DNA from: Amoebidium appalachense
Taxonomy: Eukaryota > Ichthyosporea
DNA length: 64,000 nucleotides
Assembly: GCA_963693365.1 (NCBI GenBank)
Contig: CAVNZM010000001.1
Coordinates: 1,302,001 to 1,366,000, forward strand
Reading direction: 5' to 3'
The notes under the pieces were generated by a model, which ran no database searches, was not told the origin of the DNA, and worked only from the letters and a program-made list of their open reading frames with translations. How positions within the stretch are numbered: position 1 is the stretch's first letter; every line of letters begins with the position of its first letter. A program made the translations under genes and the position numbers. This document shows positions 25,506 to 35,352 of the stretch, piece by piece.

Positions 25506-25854
25506 AGGTTTTATTTGTGGAAATTATTGACATAAATATTTTTCTGGGTAAACACGTAGGATGGGTGTTCGATACCAACATAACCATATAGGCTTCACTT
25601 TCGTGTTTTAGCAGTTAGCGGTTGGCTGCCCGCACACGGGCACCAATTAGCCAATCAAAACATCAGATACCACAGATCACTAGACCGAGTTATGATTGGC
25701 TCGGATCAGATTTCACATATCACTAGATCGATTTTGATTGGCTCAGATCGGTAGGCTTAGGTATATAAGCACGACAGTTTTTAGCAGATCAGCAAGCTAC
25801 AAACACATCTTCTGTGTTTAGCATCCACAGCCTTACAGCTATATATTCCTTTTC
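25506..25854 (+). mobile_element. YR-retroelement A repeat, truncated copy
   Basis: Matches the A repeat at 42687-43036 almost base for base, from AGGTTTTATTTGTGG to ATATATTCCTTTTC. It includes inverted CCAAT boxes (GATTGGCTC) and a TATA-like GTATATAAG at 25761-25769. No spacer or B part follows; another repeat starts at 25855. It places this YR family in the nuclear-looking part of the window. Confidence 0.9.
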
Positions 25855-26791
25855 TGTTGTAATACGTAGTATCTACATATGGTAAGATCTTCTCAGTCAG
25901 TTTGTGTTATGTTTCAGTTCATATGCTTAGTGTATATGCCACACTCCTATTATGTAAAGTGTAGCATCGATCTCCGATATGCTTGTATACTTGTAATCGT
26001 GTTGTATCGGCTCTAATCGTGTATTGTAATATCGATTAGAATATTTATATGTGTGTACACGGATCCACCCACTCAGGGAGAGACGTGTACATGTTCGCGT
26101 GTACATAAATATCTCTGGTTATAGTTATACTATTACTATCTTGTTTGTTGATCTGTGCTCTCTTTTCCTTTCTCTTTCTCCTTCCTTATTTTCTTTTCTT
26201 TCTCTCCTTGTCTTCATGTGTATAATCGTATTTCTTTTCTACTAATATATGTTAGGTAGATTTGTGTTACCTAATATGTGTTGGTTGGACGGTAACACAC
26301 TTAGGCTACACTTAGATTGACATGTGTGATTAGACTTCATTAATTTACTTTAGTTTTCATGTGTTGCCGGGCTTTAAGGCTTTAACCAATCATCACGGTT
26401 AAGTGTGATATGTCTGAGTCTTTGCAGTGTGTCATAGGTTAGAACTTCCTTGATAAGGACACGAGTTGACCTTAACTAGTGTCTGTGTCCTATCGTGTAC
26501 GTCTCCGCGTACCAGATCTCTCTGAAAGCAATTGGTTCTTAGTGATTGGTTTCTATTAGAGACAGATCTGATTTCCGCCAGTCGGAAATCATGTAGGGAT
26601 TAGACTTAAGGGAATTTCAGGTATTTATTCAAAGATCATCAAAATAAATTGAGTTCATTCTTGTCTAAACATTGATGTCTGTTGTGTACACTGCTCCGAT
26701 CGTTCCGTGTTTTGTTGTTGTGTGTTTGTGGCGTTTTCACACTGCACCACTGTGTCTCTGCTTCCGTCCCAAATACTTATATAATTTAACA
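25855..26791 (+). mobile_element. Possible third LTR family (C), solo
   Basis: Starts TGTTGTAATACG exactly where the A repeat stops and may end AATTTAACA at 26791. The tail (ACTGTGTCTCTGCTTCCG) recalls the GTGCACTCTGCTTCCCCG near the end of LTR A. No second copy or target duplication was found in the window, so the boundaries are tentative. Confidence 0.4.
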
Positions 26792-26940
26792 GATGAAGTC
26801 CCTTTTATACTTGGGAATGTGAAAACGATAAACCAATCAAAAGAACGAAAACTCTGTTTTCCAATCAGAAAGACGAAAACTATGAGTGTAAAATATATCG
26901 ATCGAAATGTCTGTCGACACATAGAATATAAAACTCAATT
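26792..26940 (-). mobile_element. LTR A fragment
   Basis: GATGAAGTCCCTTTTATACT onward matches the inner part of LTR A at about 44706-44825 (GTGAAAACGATAAACCAATC, GTCTGTCGACA, TAAAACTCAA). Both LTR ends are missing. Confidence 0.85.
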
Positions 26941-27540
26941 TTACAGTATCGCGTCCCTATCGTCCCTGATAATGATTATTACAACCTTGCCCTCAAGGGA
27001 ACTGAAACACCGAGAACGATGTTGTCCACCCCCCCGCCATCATCCCCAAGATCATAGATGGTGTAGTCACCAACCAATTGAGGTGCATATCCTCATTATA
27101 TTTTTTTTCAACTTTATTTAAACTTTGATGTTTTACTACCCGCCTTCTGTTGATTTTCTTTTCCTGGTGCTCCGCTATCCCCTTGCTTTTCACCATTCTC
27201 TTCATATTTTCAACCAACCTTGCTTCATCTCTTCACCAAGTCTTTAGTATTGGCTTTCACCCTTCTCCCAACTCCCAATTATCTTTTTTCCATACCCCAT
27301 TTCCGAGTCTTCGTCAATCTTTCCTATAAATATAGACCCTCGAATTTTATTACAGGGTGGGGAGGTAGGAAGGTTTTAGAAGTTTAAAGGATTAGGTCCA
27401 TCTCGTTCTCTCTTGGGAACTTCCTCCCACTTTCTCACACCTTTTTTTGTTTTCGTCTCTCCTCCAACCGAGCCCTCCCTCTCCCTTGGCGGCTTTTTCT
27501 CTATCTACATTTCCTCTTTTGTATTTATTGATTACCTTTA
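26941..27540. other. No gene supported
   Basis: Includes CCTTGCCCTCAAGGG, a short inverted repeat at about 26988-27002, and T/C-rich sequence. No convincing exon. Confidence 0.6.
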
Positions 27541-27891
27541 TTAACACTTTGTTCCAGCTTCGAAAACCGGCGTCGCAAAAAGGACCAGCTGACATTCGTC
27601 ATCCGACCGTTCAAGTTGGTCGTCATTCCCCCGCAGACACATAACGAATGGAACGATGCCTTTCGGAAGCAGGCAAACTCCGTTCAGTATGTCACCGTGG
27701 GCACCCCCGTTCGTCAGCCACATGCCATATCCAGATGTGAATGCCCCCCTCGTGACGTCCAATATGATCATCATCGGTTCGTACGGCAGCACGCTCCAGA
27801 AGAAGAGGACAAAAATCCATGTCAATGGTCGCATCTGCAAACTCCTCCTCCTCGGTCTTGGCCTTCTTTGGGGGAACAGAACGTCTCCGAT
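27541..27891 (-). CDS. Hypothetical exon, nuclear-protein-like start, frame broken
   Basis: An acceptor (TTCATGCAG, ending 27892) opens DRRRSVPPKKAKTEEEEFAD and ATIDMDFCPLLLERAAV. Protein-like sequence then continues in a second frame (GGAHGDILNGVCLLPKGIVP, then GNDDQLERSDDECQLVLFAT). As at 23.5-24.0 kb, the frame change suggests an indel or error. The opposite strand is also open, with an apparent CAG acceptor near 27556, so the strand is not certain. No family recognised. Confidence 0.3.
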   Translation of the reverse strand: MGDVLFPQRRPRPRRRSLQMRPLTWIFVLFFWSVLPYEPMMIILDVTRGAFTSGYGMWLTNGGAHGDILNGVCLLPKGIVPFVMCLRGNDDQLERSDDECQLVLFATPVFEAGTKC

Positions 27892-28130
27892 CTGCATGAA
27901 AGATTTATTAACAAAGAAAGTAATGAACTGAAAACCTGAAAAGGCCATGAATTACAACACCGAGAAATTACGCAAAAAGACAATTAAAAACATTTTAAAG
28001 TCGTGAACTAAATTCACAGTAGACCAAAGTAAACTAAAATAACAGTAAAGCCTTGACAGCCTATACAACATTAAAAAAGGGTGTAGAAAAATTCTAGAAG
28101 AAAAGAAAGAAGTTGAAGAACGAGTGATAC

Positions 28131-28283
28131 CTTGTTCAGCGGGTCGTTTGCCACACTGGGTCGAGGGAATGGTCTTATCGCCCGTTTTGTCACCAGTATC
28201 TCCCACTTGGTTGCCATCACCACTCTTTCCCAGTGAAGAAGCCTCGTTTTCCTTGGCAGTTTCAGGGGGTTTTTTCACCGTAC
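28131..28283 (-). CDS. Hypothetical exon, low complexity
   Basis: Lies between CCCCCGCAG and a donor AACAAG|GTATCA; 153 bases. It encodes a polar repeat-like peptide (GDTGDKTGDKTIPSTQCGKR). It probably precedes the exon at 27541-27891 as a flexible linker. No domain seen. Confidence 0.35.
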
Positions 28284-28558
28284 CTGCGGGGGTTTTTTAC
28301 CCTCTGCCGCGATGGAAGCATGGGGGACAACATTTTAGGAAAAAAAACAAAAAAAAGAGAATATATAGTCTCATACCAAAAAAATCTAACGAGTCAATCA
28401 AACCATTAATGCTGTTGCAGAGAAAATGCAAAACAGAAAGTAAATTCTCAGGGAAGGAGAGGGGGGGGGGGGAGGGGGGGGGGGGGGGGGGGCAGAAGGA
28501 GTCAGGAGAGGGGAGGGGTGGTTCAAGTTAGGGTGGAGAGGAAAAAGGGGGGTTTGGG

Positions 28559-28935
<377 letters not shown>

Positions 28936-29052
28936 GGGGGTACATATGCCTTGTTTAACTAATTCAATTTGATAGGTTAATTCTATGAAGGGATCAGATC
29001 TTTTATCTTATAGGGCTAGAGTTACTTACTTCTAATTATTATAGCAGGGCGG
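28936..29052 (+). repeat. M-block copy (partial)
   Basis: GGGGTACATATGCCTTGTTT, a short stem made of AATTCAATTTGAT-type sequence, GGTTAATTCTAT, then TATAGGGCTAGAG. Fuller copies are at 34030-34460 and 36044-36500, and an inverted one is split across 42400-42686 and 54611-54800. I do not recognise the function; it may be an intron or rRNA piece. Confidence 0.8.
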
Positions 29053-29200
29053 AGCTCCACCAGAGCTCGTAGCGAGCGCAAGCGGAGAGCTCAATCTAAA
29101 TCTTACAGGTGAGATAATCGAATTCCACATATGTGGAACAGGCTCTCTTAAATTTAATCACCTGTAAGATCCTCAGAGACTACACGTAGAGTTTAAGATG
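29050..29200 (+). other. GC-rich hairpin cluster and group I-like R motif
   Basis: GGCGGAGCTCCACCAGAGCT and nearby GAGCGCAAGCGGAGAGCTC form GC-rich inverted repeats in an AT-rich setting. At about 29171-29185, CCTCAGAGACTACACG matches the P7 (R) element of group I introns and resembles 57834-57850. The matching S element (ATAGTCC) is not seen downstream, so any intron here is incomplete. Confidence 0.45.
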
Positions 29201-29418
29201 TGAATATAATTCATAATATTAATAATAACATATAAATTAAGCATTGATAGAAGGTACATCGTACCAACTAGGTTATAATCAGTAGTTGAAATCTTATACG
29301 AGACTGTTTATGGATAAATAAAGAATAACATCGGAGAACAAGTAAATTCTTATTCTCTTATTATTTCTTTATTTATTACATCTATAGTAGTTTTTGAACT
29401 TAATAGGACGTATTCTTT

Positions 29419-29643
29419 ATGGTTAGTGTTCTACAGCTTACATTAGTTACTTTAGCCTTATCATTTGGAATTTGATTGAGAGTTATTTTAGGTGTATTCA
29501 TTACACAAGGAGCTCCAATAGCTCTAGCTTCTTTATTACTAATGATTGAATTAGTAAATTATTCAGCTAGAGCATCTTCATTAGATGTTCGTCGTCCTTA
29601 CCCTATTTCAACTTGTCATTTTTCTTGAGTCTACTTACTTTAA
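29419..29643 (+). pseudogene. atp6: atp6 fragment (ATP synthase subunit a)
   Basis: With TGA read as Trp, a frame from ATG 29419 to TAA 29643 gives 74 residues. It includes LTLVTLALSFGIWLRVILGV, then FITQGAPIALASLLLMIELV and NYSARASSLDVR. This is the central part of mitochondrial ATP6: a hydrophobic helix, the GAP(I/L)ALAPLL loop, and the E-(L/I)-(I/V)-S/N-Y...R-A-L-S-L-x-x-R helix with the essential Arg. The N-terminal half and the rest of the final helices (NMMAGH...) are missing; after SLDVR the sequence diverges (RPYPISTCHFSW). An unrelated frame precedes it. A full ATP6 is about 220-250 residues, so this is a remnant or a chimera. Confidence 0.65.
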
Positions 29644-29699
29644 TACTCTTATCCGCTAAAGGAGTTTTATCTTTAGCTATCATCTTATCCTCATTCTTT

Positions 29700-29885
29700 A
29701 TCTGGGGGGGTGATTACAAGAGTCTCTTCAGAGCCTTCTCGTTAAGATACTTTCTTATGCTTTAGTAATATTGTGATTTCAAGAGTCTCAGTAGAGCTTT
29801 ATCGCTAAGAAACATTCTTATGCTTTTATAATCCTGAGATTACAAGAGTCTCTTTTGAGCCGCCGTTCGTTGGGACTCGCAATGC
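29700..29885. repeat. R5 hairpin-repeat units
   Basis: Three related units with ACAAGAGTCTC, then a TCTCGCTAAGA-type hairpin, then CTTATGCTCTTGT. Family R5 recurs through all the mitochondrial-like DNA in both orientations. Confidence 0.85.
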
Positions 29886-29929
29886 TGTTTTGTAATTGAA
29901 TATATAGTATTTATGCTACGAGATGAAAG

Positions 29930-30170
29930 CTTGTTAACTTAAACTAGCTTAGTACTGTGTACCTGTGCGCAAGGCGAATGGCTTAAACTAGCTTGGTACT
30001 GTATCCCTGTGTGCAAGACAACTTGGTTAAGCTCGCTTGGTACTGTATCCCTATGTGCAAGGTAAATTACCTAAGCTAGCTTAGTACTGTGTACAAGGCT
30101 ATTACCCTAAGCTAGCTTGAAATGGTATCTCTATATGCAAGGTGAATTGCGAGTTGCGAATACTAATACG
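29930..30170. repeat. R1 array
   Basis: Units of about 44 bp built on AAGCTAGCTT, a palindrome, plus GGTACTGT(A/G)T(A/C)CC and TGTGCGCAAGGC. Further arrays lie at 37430-37720, 41365-41690, 60620-60900, 61350-61830 and 62490-62730, some inverted. Confidence 0.9.
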
Positions 30171-30359
30171 AGCTTGTCGTCGTATGATGACAAGAGCATA
30201 AGACTTTTCTCTTAGCGAGAAGGCTCAAAAGAGACTCTTGTAACCTGGGATTCCAAACTCGTTGAGTTCTTACTACTCTAATGCGAGTACTAAACAAGAG
30301 GTGGCTCTACTGAGACTCTAGTCCGACCTCGCAGATGTCTTATGGTGAGCTATCTCTTG

Positions 30360-30930
30360 ATACAATATTTTTAGGTCTCTTGGTGTGATCGTCTTGCGTT
30401 GATCGTCATGATGTAAACTTCTTGTGCTTGTCGTCATGATGTAAAAGTGTAACAGCTCTCAACACAGAGAGCGTCATCACGATGTAAAAGTGTAATAGCT
30501 CTCAGAGTGTAACAGCTCTCAACACAGAGAGCGTCATCTGGTGCGAACGTCATAATGTAAATTTCTTGGATTAGTTATCATGCCTTGATGGGAACGTCTT
30601 GCGTAGGTCGTCATGATGTAAACTCCTTGGGTTAGTTACCATGCGTTGATGCGAACGTCTTGCGTAGGTCGTCATGCGTTGATGCGAACGTATTGCGTTG
30701 GTGCGAACGTCTTAGGTTGGTGTGAACGTCTTGTCTTGGTCGTTATGCCTTAGTGTGATTTCTTACGTTGGTGCGAACGTCTTGGGTGGGTAGTTATGAT
30801 GTAAACTTCTTGGGTTGGTCGTTATGCCTTAGTGTGATTTCTTACGTTGGTGCGAACGTATTGGGTTGGTGTGAACGTCTTGTGTCTGTCGTCATGTCTT
30901 AATGTAAACTTCTTGCCTTGGTCGTCACGA
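30360..30930. repeat. R3 array
   Basis: Short units mixing GTTGGTGCGAACGTCTTG, GGTCGTCATGATGTAAAC and TTCTTGCGTTGGTCG in irregular order. R3 returns at 37700-37860, 38180-38480, 38840-39150, 59110-59240 and 61225-61350. Some open frames here translate the repeat only. Confidence 0.9.
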
Positions 30931-31400
30931 TGCCAAAGTGTAACAGCTCTCAGAAAGCCGTTACCTGGGGAGTATCGTCATGATGTAAAAGTGTAACAAC
31001 TCTCAGAAAGCCGTTACCTGGGGGAGTATCGTCATGATGTAAAAGTGTAATAGCTCTCAATACAGAGAGCGCCATCGGGTATTCTCGTTAGGATGTCAAA
31101 GTACAACAGCTCTCAAACACAGAGAGCGATCATCCGGTATTTGCTGTCGCAATGTTAAAGTGTAACAGCTCTCAGAGAGCGATCATCTGGTATTTGTTGT
31201 CGCAATGTCAAAGTGTAACAGCTCTCAGAGAGCGATCATCCGGTATTTGTTGTCGCAATGTCAAAGTGTAACAGCTCTCAGAGAGCGATCATCTGGTATT
31301 TGTTGTCGCAATGTCAAAGTGTAACAGCTCTCAAACACAAAAAGCTGTTATCGGGTGCTTGTCATCATGATGTACACTTCTTGCGTTTGTTTAGTCGTTA
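30420..31400. repeat. R2 array
   Basis: Units with GTGTAACAGCTCTCA, GAGAGCGATCATC(T/C)GGTA and GTCGCAATGTCAAA. At 31160-31330 the period is about 53 bp. Within a unit, AGCTCTC can pair with GAGAGC. Other copies: 37860-37915, 60470-60560 and 61975-62480 (inverted). Confidence 0.9.
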
Positions 31401-31434
31401 TGCTAACTTCTTGGTCATCATGCGTTAGGTCTCT

Positions 31435-31670
31435 TCCTAGCCTTATCACTAAGAGACTTTATTATGCTCTTGTAATATTCTCCTTACTCGTACAAGGTGA
31501 AGTGGTAATACTCAGATAACAAGAGTCTCAGTAGAGCTTTCTCGCTAAGAGAAAAGTCTTATGCTCTTATCATCATACGACGACAAGCTCGTTGAGAGAG
31601 TCTCGCTAAGAGAAGAGTCTTATGCTCTTGTCCTCATACGACGACAAGCTCGTCTAGGACTTGCAACTCG
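31435..31670. repeat. R5 hairpin-repeat units
   Basis: ACAAGAGTCTCAGTAGAGC, TTTCTCGCTAAGAGAAAAG, then CTTATGCTCTTGTCATCATA and CGACGACAAGCTCGT. The TTTCTC-GCTAA-GAGAAA core forms a stem-loop. Confidence 0.9.
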
Positions 31671-31675
31671 TTGGC

Positions 31676-32170
31676 TGTAATTATTTGTATCTTTATTGCT
31701 ATTACTTTAGTACCATCTAGGTTTCTTATTACTGCTGTTATTCTTTGTATTTTTACTGTTGTTATTCTTTGTATCTTTACTCCTATTACTTTAATACCAT
31801 CTAAGTTTCTTATTACTGCTGTTATTCTAAGTTTCTTATTACTGCTGTTATCATTTTTCATCTCTCTGCTGCTGTTACTCTTTCTTCACCACTTAATGCT
31901 ATCACTATTTGTATCTCTACGGCTATCACCCTTGGTATCTCTACTGCTATCACTCTTTCCTCGCCACCTAATGCTATCACTCTTTGTATCTCTACTGCTA
32001 TCACTCTTTCCTCACTATCTACTACTGTTACTCGTTGTATCTCTACTGTTCTCACTCTTTCCTCGCCACCTAATGCTATCATTCTTAGTATCTCTATTGC
32101 TGTCACACTTTCCTCACTATCTACGGCTGTCACTCTTTCCTCACCAGCTCTTGCTATCATTCTTCGATCT
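31676..32170. repeat. Minisatellite, about 30-bp units
   Basis: Imperfect tandem units such as TATCTCTACTGCTATCACTC and TTTCCTCGCCACCTAATGC. An open frame spans it but only translates the repeat. Confidence 0.9.
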
Positions 32171-32870
32171 ACTAGTTCACCTTATCCATCAATTCTCATC
32201 GCTCTATTAATCCTTCTCATCCGTTAATCCTTCTTCGATTTACTAGTTCTCCTTATTCATCGATTCTCATCGCTCTATTAATTCTTCGTCTATGCTAGCA
32301 CTTTATCCTTCATAACATCTCATGCCCATCAATCCTCTATCAACTAGTTCTCTTCATCTGTAAATCCTCTGTTAATCGATTACTCTTCCGTTAATCCTTC
32401 TCACTCGTTAAACCTTCCTCGATGAACTAGTTCTACTCATCCGTCGGTCATTCTTTGATCTACTAGTTCCCTTCATCCGTAAATATTCCTAGATTAACTA
32501 GTTCTTATCCTCCGTTAAACATTCTTCAATCAACTAGTTCTCTTCCTCTGTTAATCCTCCGCTACTCCTCTGTTACTCCTCCATTATTTCTCATCAATAA
32601 ACTATTCCTTCGTTAATCATTCTTTGATGAACTAGTTCTATTCTTTCGTTAATCATTCTTCGATGAACTAGTTCTATTCTTTCGTTAATTATTCTTCGAT
32701 GAACTAGTTCTATTCTTTCGTTAACCATTATTTAATCAACCAGTTCTACTCTTCCGTTAATCATTCTTGGACCTACTAGTTCTACTCTTCCGTTAATCAC
32801 TCTTCGATCTACTAGTTCTACTTTTCCGTTAATCATTCTTTGATACACTAGTTCTTTTCATCTTCATCGA
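32170..32870. repeat. R4 minisatellite
   Basis: Tandem units of about 35-40 bp: GATCTACTAGTTCTACTCTT followed by CCGTTAATCATTCTT. The ACTAGT core is a palindrome. Related arrays: 39240-40010 and, inverted, part of 59590-59760. Confidence 0.9.
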
Positions 32871-32879
32871 TCTTAGTCC

Positions 32880-33355
32880 CCACCTATAATACCTAATACC
32901 CCCCCCCCCCCCCCCGACGCTCTCTGTAGTACGACGATTTTTAGTTTAGCTATAATACCTAATACCCCCCCGGTCACACCTATAATACCTAATACCCCCC
33001 CCCGCCCCCCCCCGACGCCCTCTGTAGTACGACGATTTTTAGTTTAGCTATAATACCTAATACCCCCCCAACGTCTTCTGTGGGGTTCGCTATTTTAAAT
33101 CTTAAGAGTCTAATCTATTGAAATCTCTCACTAATGCCATACTATACTTTCCGAGCCCCATTTATTTAAACACGAGTATAATACCTAATACCCCCCCCGA
33201 CGTCTTCTGTTGTTCGATAATTTGTAGTTTACCTATAATACCTAATACCCCCCCGGTCACACCTATAATACCTAATACCCCCCCGACGCCTTCTGTAGTA
33301 CGACGATTTTTAGTTTAGCTATAATACCTAATACCCCCCCGACAATACCTAGCTC
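32880..33355. repeat. R6 array with C clusters
   Basis: Repeated CTATAATACCTAATACCCCC followed by GACGCC(T/C)TCTGTAGTACG and ACGATTTTTAGTTTAG. The C-run length varies from 6 to more than 10 between units. Confidence 0.9.
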
Positions 33356-33718
33356 CCCCGATCACCCCCGGTGCTCTACTCTTATACTAGGTATCCAGGG
33401 GAACAGACACTCTTCTCTACTCTTATACTAAGCTTTCGTCAGGATATAAGATGAAATTTAATATCCTAAATCCAGATAGTCGTAAAATGTCAAATTTAAG
33501 ATTTTAGCGGATCAAGAATTGGGATTAATAAAAATCTTAAACAGTTATAAATTTGATTTATTAAAAAATAGGAAAGAGAAAGGATGAAAAACCAATTGCT
33601 GTGAGGGCGTAAATCTCCTAGAGGTAGGCTAGACAAGCTACCAGTATTTAGATTAGAATCTAAATGTGTATGGAACTATTTGTTGATTATTCTCCTATTA
33701 ACTATGTTAATGTAATAT

Positions 33719-34066
33719 TATTATTATTATATTTGCCTCTCCGAACTGAGAGGCTAGTTCTTACTAAAGCTATTATTCTTCTTAGTAAGAAATGGTTCAA
33801 GAGTACTCAAGTACTTTTGTAGATTTTCGAAAACTTATCTTAAATTATGCTTTCCCTTGCCTTTCTTTAATTCTTTATTTTATCTTTGCTATCTTATTAA
33901 CTCTTTTTTATCATATTCTTTTCCCACTTATTAAAACTACTTTTTACTACCATAAATTAGTAAAAGATGATACAGGTAAACAATACTCGTATTATAGTAC
34001 TATCGCTGTGGAAATAGTACGAAACTTCTTCGTTAATATTAATGAAGAGACATTCATCTAGTGTAC
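33719..34066 (+). pseudogene. Possible mitochondrial membrane-protein remnant
   Basis: The frame from ATG 33792 to 34061 gives 89 residues with a hydrophobic centre (LSLILYFIFAILLTLFYHIL). Its last third (around STIAVEIVRNFF) has DNA-level relatives in the inverted copy at 54640-54800; 36000-36070 shares only the sequence just downstream. It lies where the nad1-like copies end, so it may be a diverged nad1 tail. I cannot name it with confidence. Confidence 0.3.
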
Positions 34067-34460
34067 ATAAAAAAGGAAATAACCAAAAGTAAATAGATTT
34101 AGACGTTATAAGAGATACTAAAATCGAATGGTATGTCATATAAATTTATGAAATAAGTATTTAAGAGCTTTATAAAAGGAAGATGGTAAAGACTGCTTGG
34201 AGACTCAGGAGCTAATTGCAACGGGGGAATTAGTGCTTTACCGGAACTTATGTATATAGGGGTACATATGCCTTGTTTAACCAAATCAAATTAATATTCA
34301 ATTGGTTAATTCTATAAAGGGAATAAATATTTATTTTATAGGGCTAGAGCTACTTAAAGAAGGTTATTTCCTTTAGGTAAACCCCTAATTAGAAAAGGTT
34401 CCCCGCCCTTTGCATCGAGGAAAGAAATAATATTCTCAGGTGCATGAAACCCAAAAGTAC
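34030..34460 (+). repeat. M-block copy
   Basis: Runs from GAAGAGACATTCATCTAGTG through AAGAGATACTAA, TTATAAAAGGAAGATGG, CAACGGGGGAATTAGTGC and GGGGTACATATGCC to AGGTTCCCCGCCCTTTG. It is the intact counterpart of the block interrupted by the YR element at 42687-54610. Confidence 0.9.
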
Positions 34461-34526
34461 CCCTCCTACCATCCAAAAATATCCCTCCCAAGATTCTCTA
34501 CTTACATGCCTAGAGTAAGGAGTAGA

Positions 34527-34620
34527 GGAGAGGGGGCGAGGTGAAGAATTATCTCTAGGGGGCCCCTGTAACTAGTTACAGGGGCCCTCTAGAGATAATT
34601 CATCTCCTCGCCCCCTCTCC
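34527..34620. repeat. GC-rich hairpin with 47-bp arms
   Basis: Two nearly perfect inverted arms meet with no spacer at GTAACTAGTTAC (centre 34573/34574). The left arm reads GGAGAGGGGGCGAGG...GGGCCCCTGTAAC. The outer part of one arm recurs alone at about 56340-56386. It looks like a mobile GC cluster of the kind found in some mitochondrial genomes. Confidence 0.9.
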
Positions 34621-35352
34621 CCTTCTTCTTTATCAAGCTTCCGTCAGGATATAAGATGAGATTTGGAATCCTAAATCCAGAATATGTCAATTTTAGGAAA
34701 ATGTCATTTTTAGGTGATCAAGAATTGGATTTTATTGAAGCAATGAGATTCTAAAAATTTAAATTAACTTTTTTATTTGAGGATAAGAGGGAATTCAGTA
34801 CCGTGTTTTAATAGCACATCTAGAGTTAAATTATTCAAAATTATAATAGGAGTATCATGGAAGGTTATCCTTCAATCTTAGGAGTAGAAAAGAGGGGATG
34901 TGAAGAAGTAAATACGAGTATTTTACTCTCATTTCAAGCTTTCAGGTAAGATGAAAATAAAAATACTAACTACAGAGAATGTTAAAATGTCAATTTTAGA
35001 TGCATAAGATTGAAATTTATGGAACCAATAAAAATCTTAAATATTTATTAAAAATTTAATTAACTTATTTATTATGAATAATATGGAATTTAGTACCATG
35101 ATGATAGTATATTAGGAGCAAAATTAAAATACTAAAACCAGCAAATGGTAAAATCTATTTTAAAGAGTGATGATTTTGAAAATCGGAGTTTTAGTAAAGC
35201 AGGAATTGGATTTTATGAAATCAATAAGAGTTTAAATGTAATGAAAGAAGAATGTACTCTGATAATAGTACATTAAGAGTAGAATTAAATTATTCAATAG
35301 TATAATAGGAGTATAATTGAATAATACTATTCAATAGTAGGAAAGAGAAAGG

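Noticed and set aside
27541-27931. Plus-strand exon reading QLTFVIRPFKLVVIPPQTHN
   Set aside because: Also open and protein-like, with a possible CAG acceptor near 27556, but the minus-strand reading has better splice context on its upstream side; left unresolved and not listed separately.
29700-31670. CRISPR-like array
   Set aside because: Repeats are imperfect, differ in length, contain each other, and have no unique spacers of fixed size; the setting is eukaryotic.
31671-32210. 179-codon hydrophobic open frame
   Set aside because: Encoded by a 30-bp minisatellite; the periodic LSLFPHHLMLSLFVS pattern is the repeat itself.
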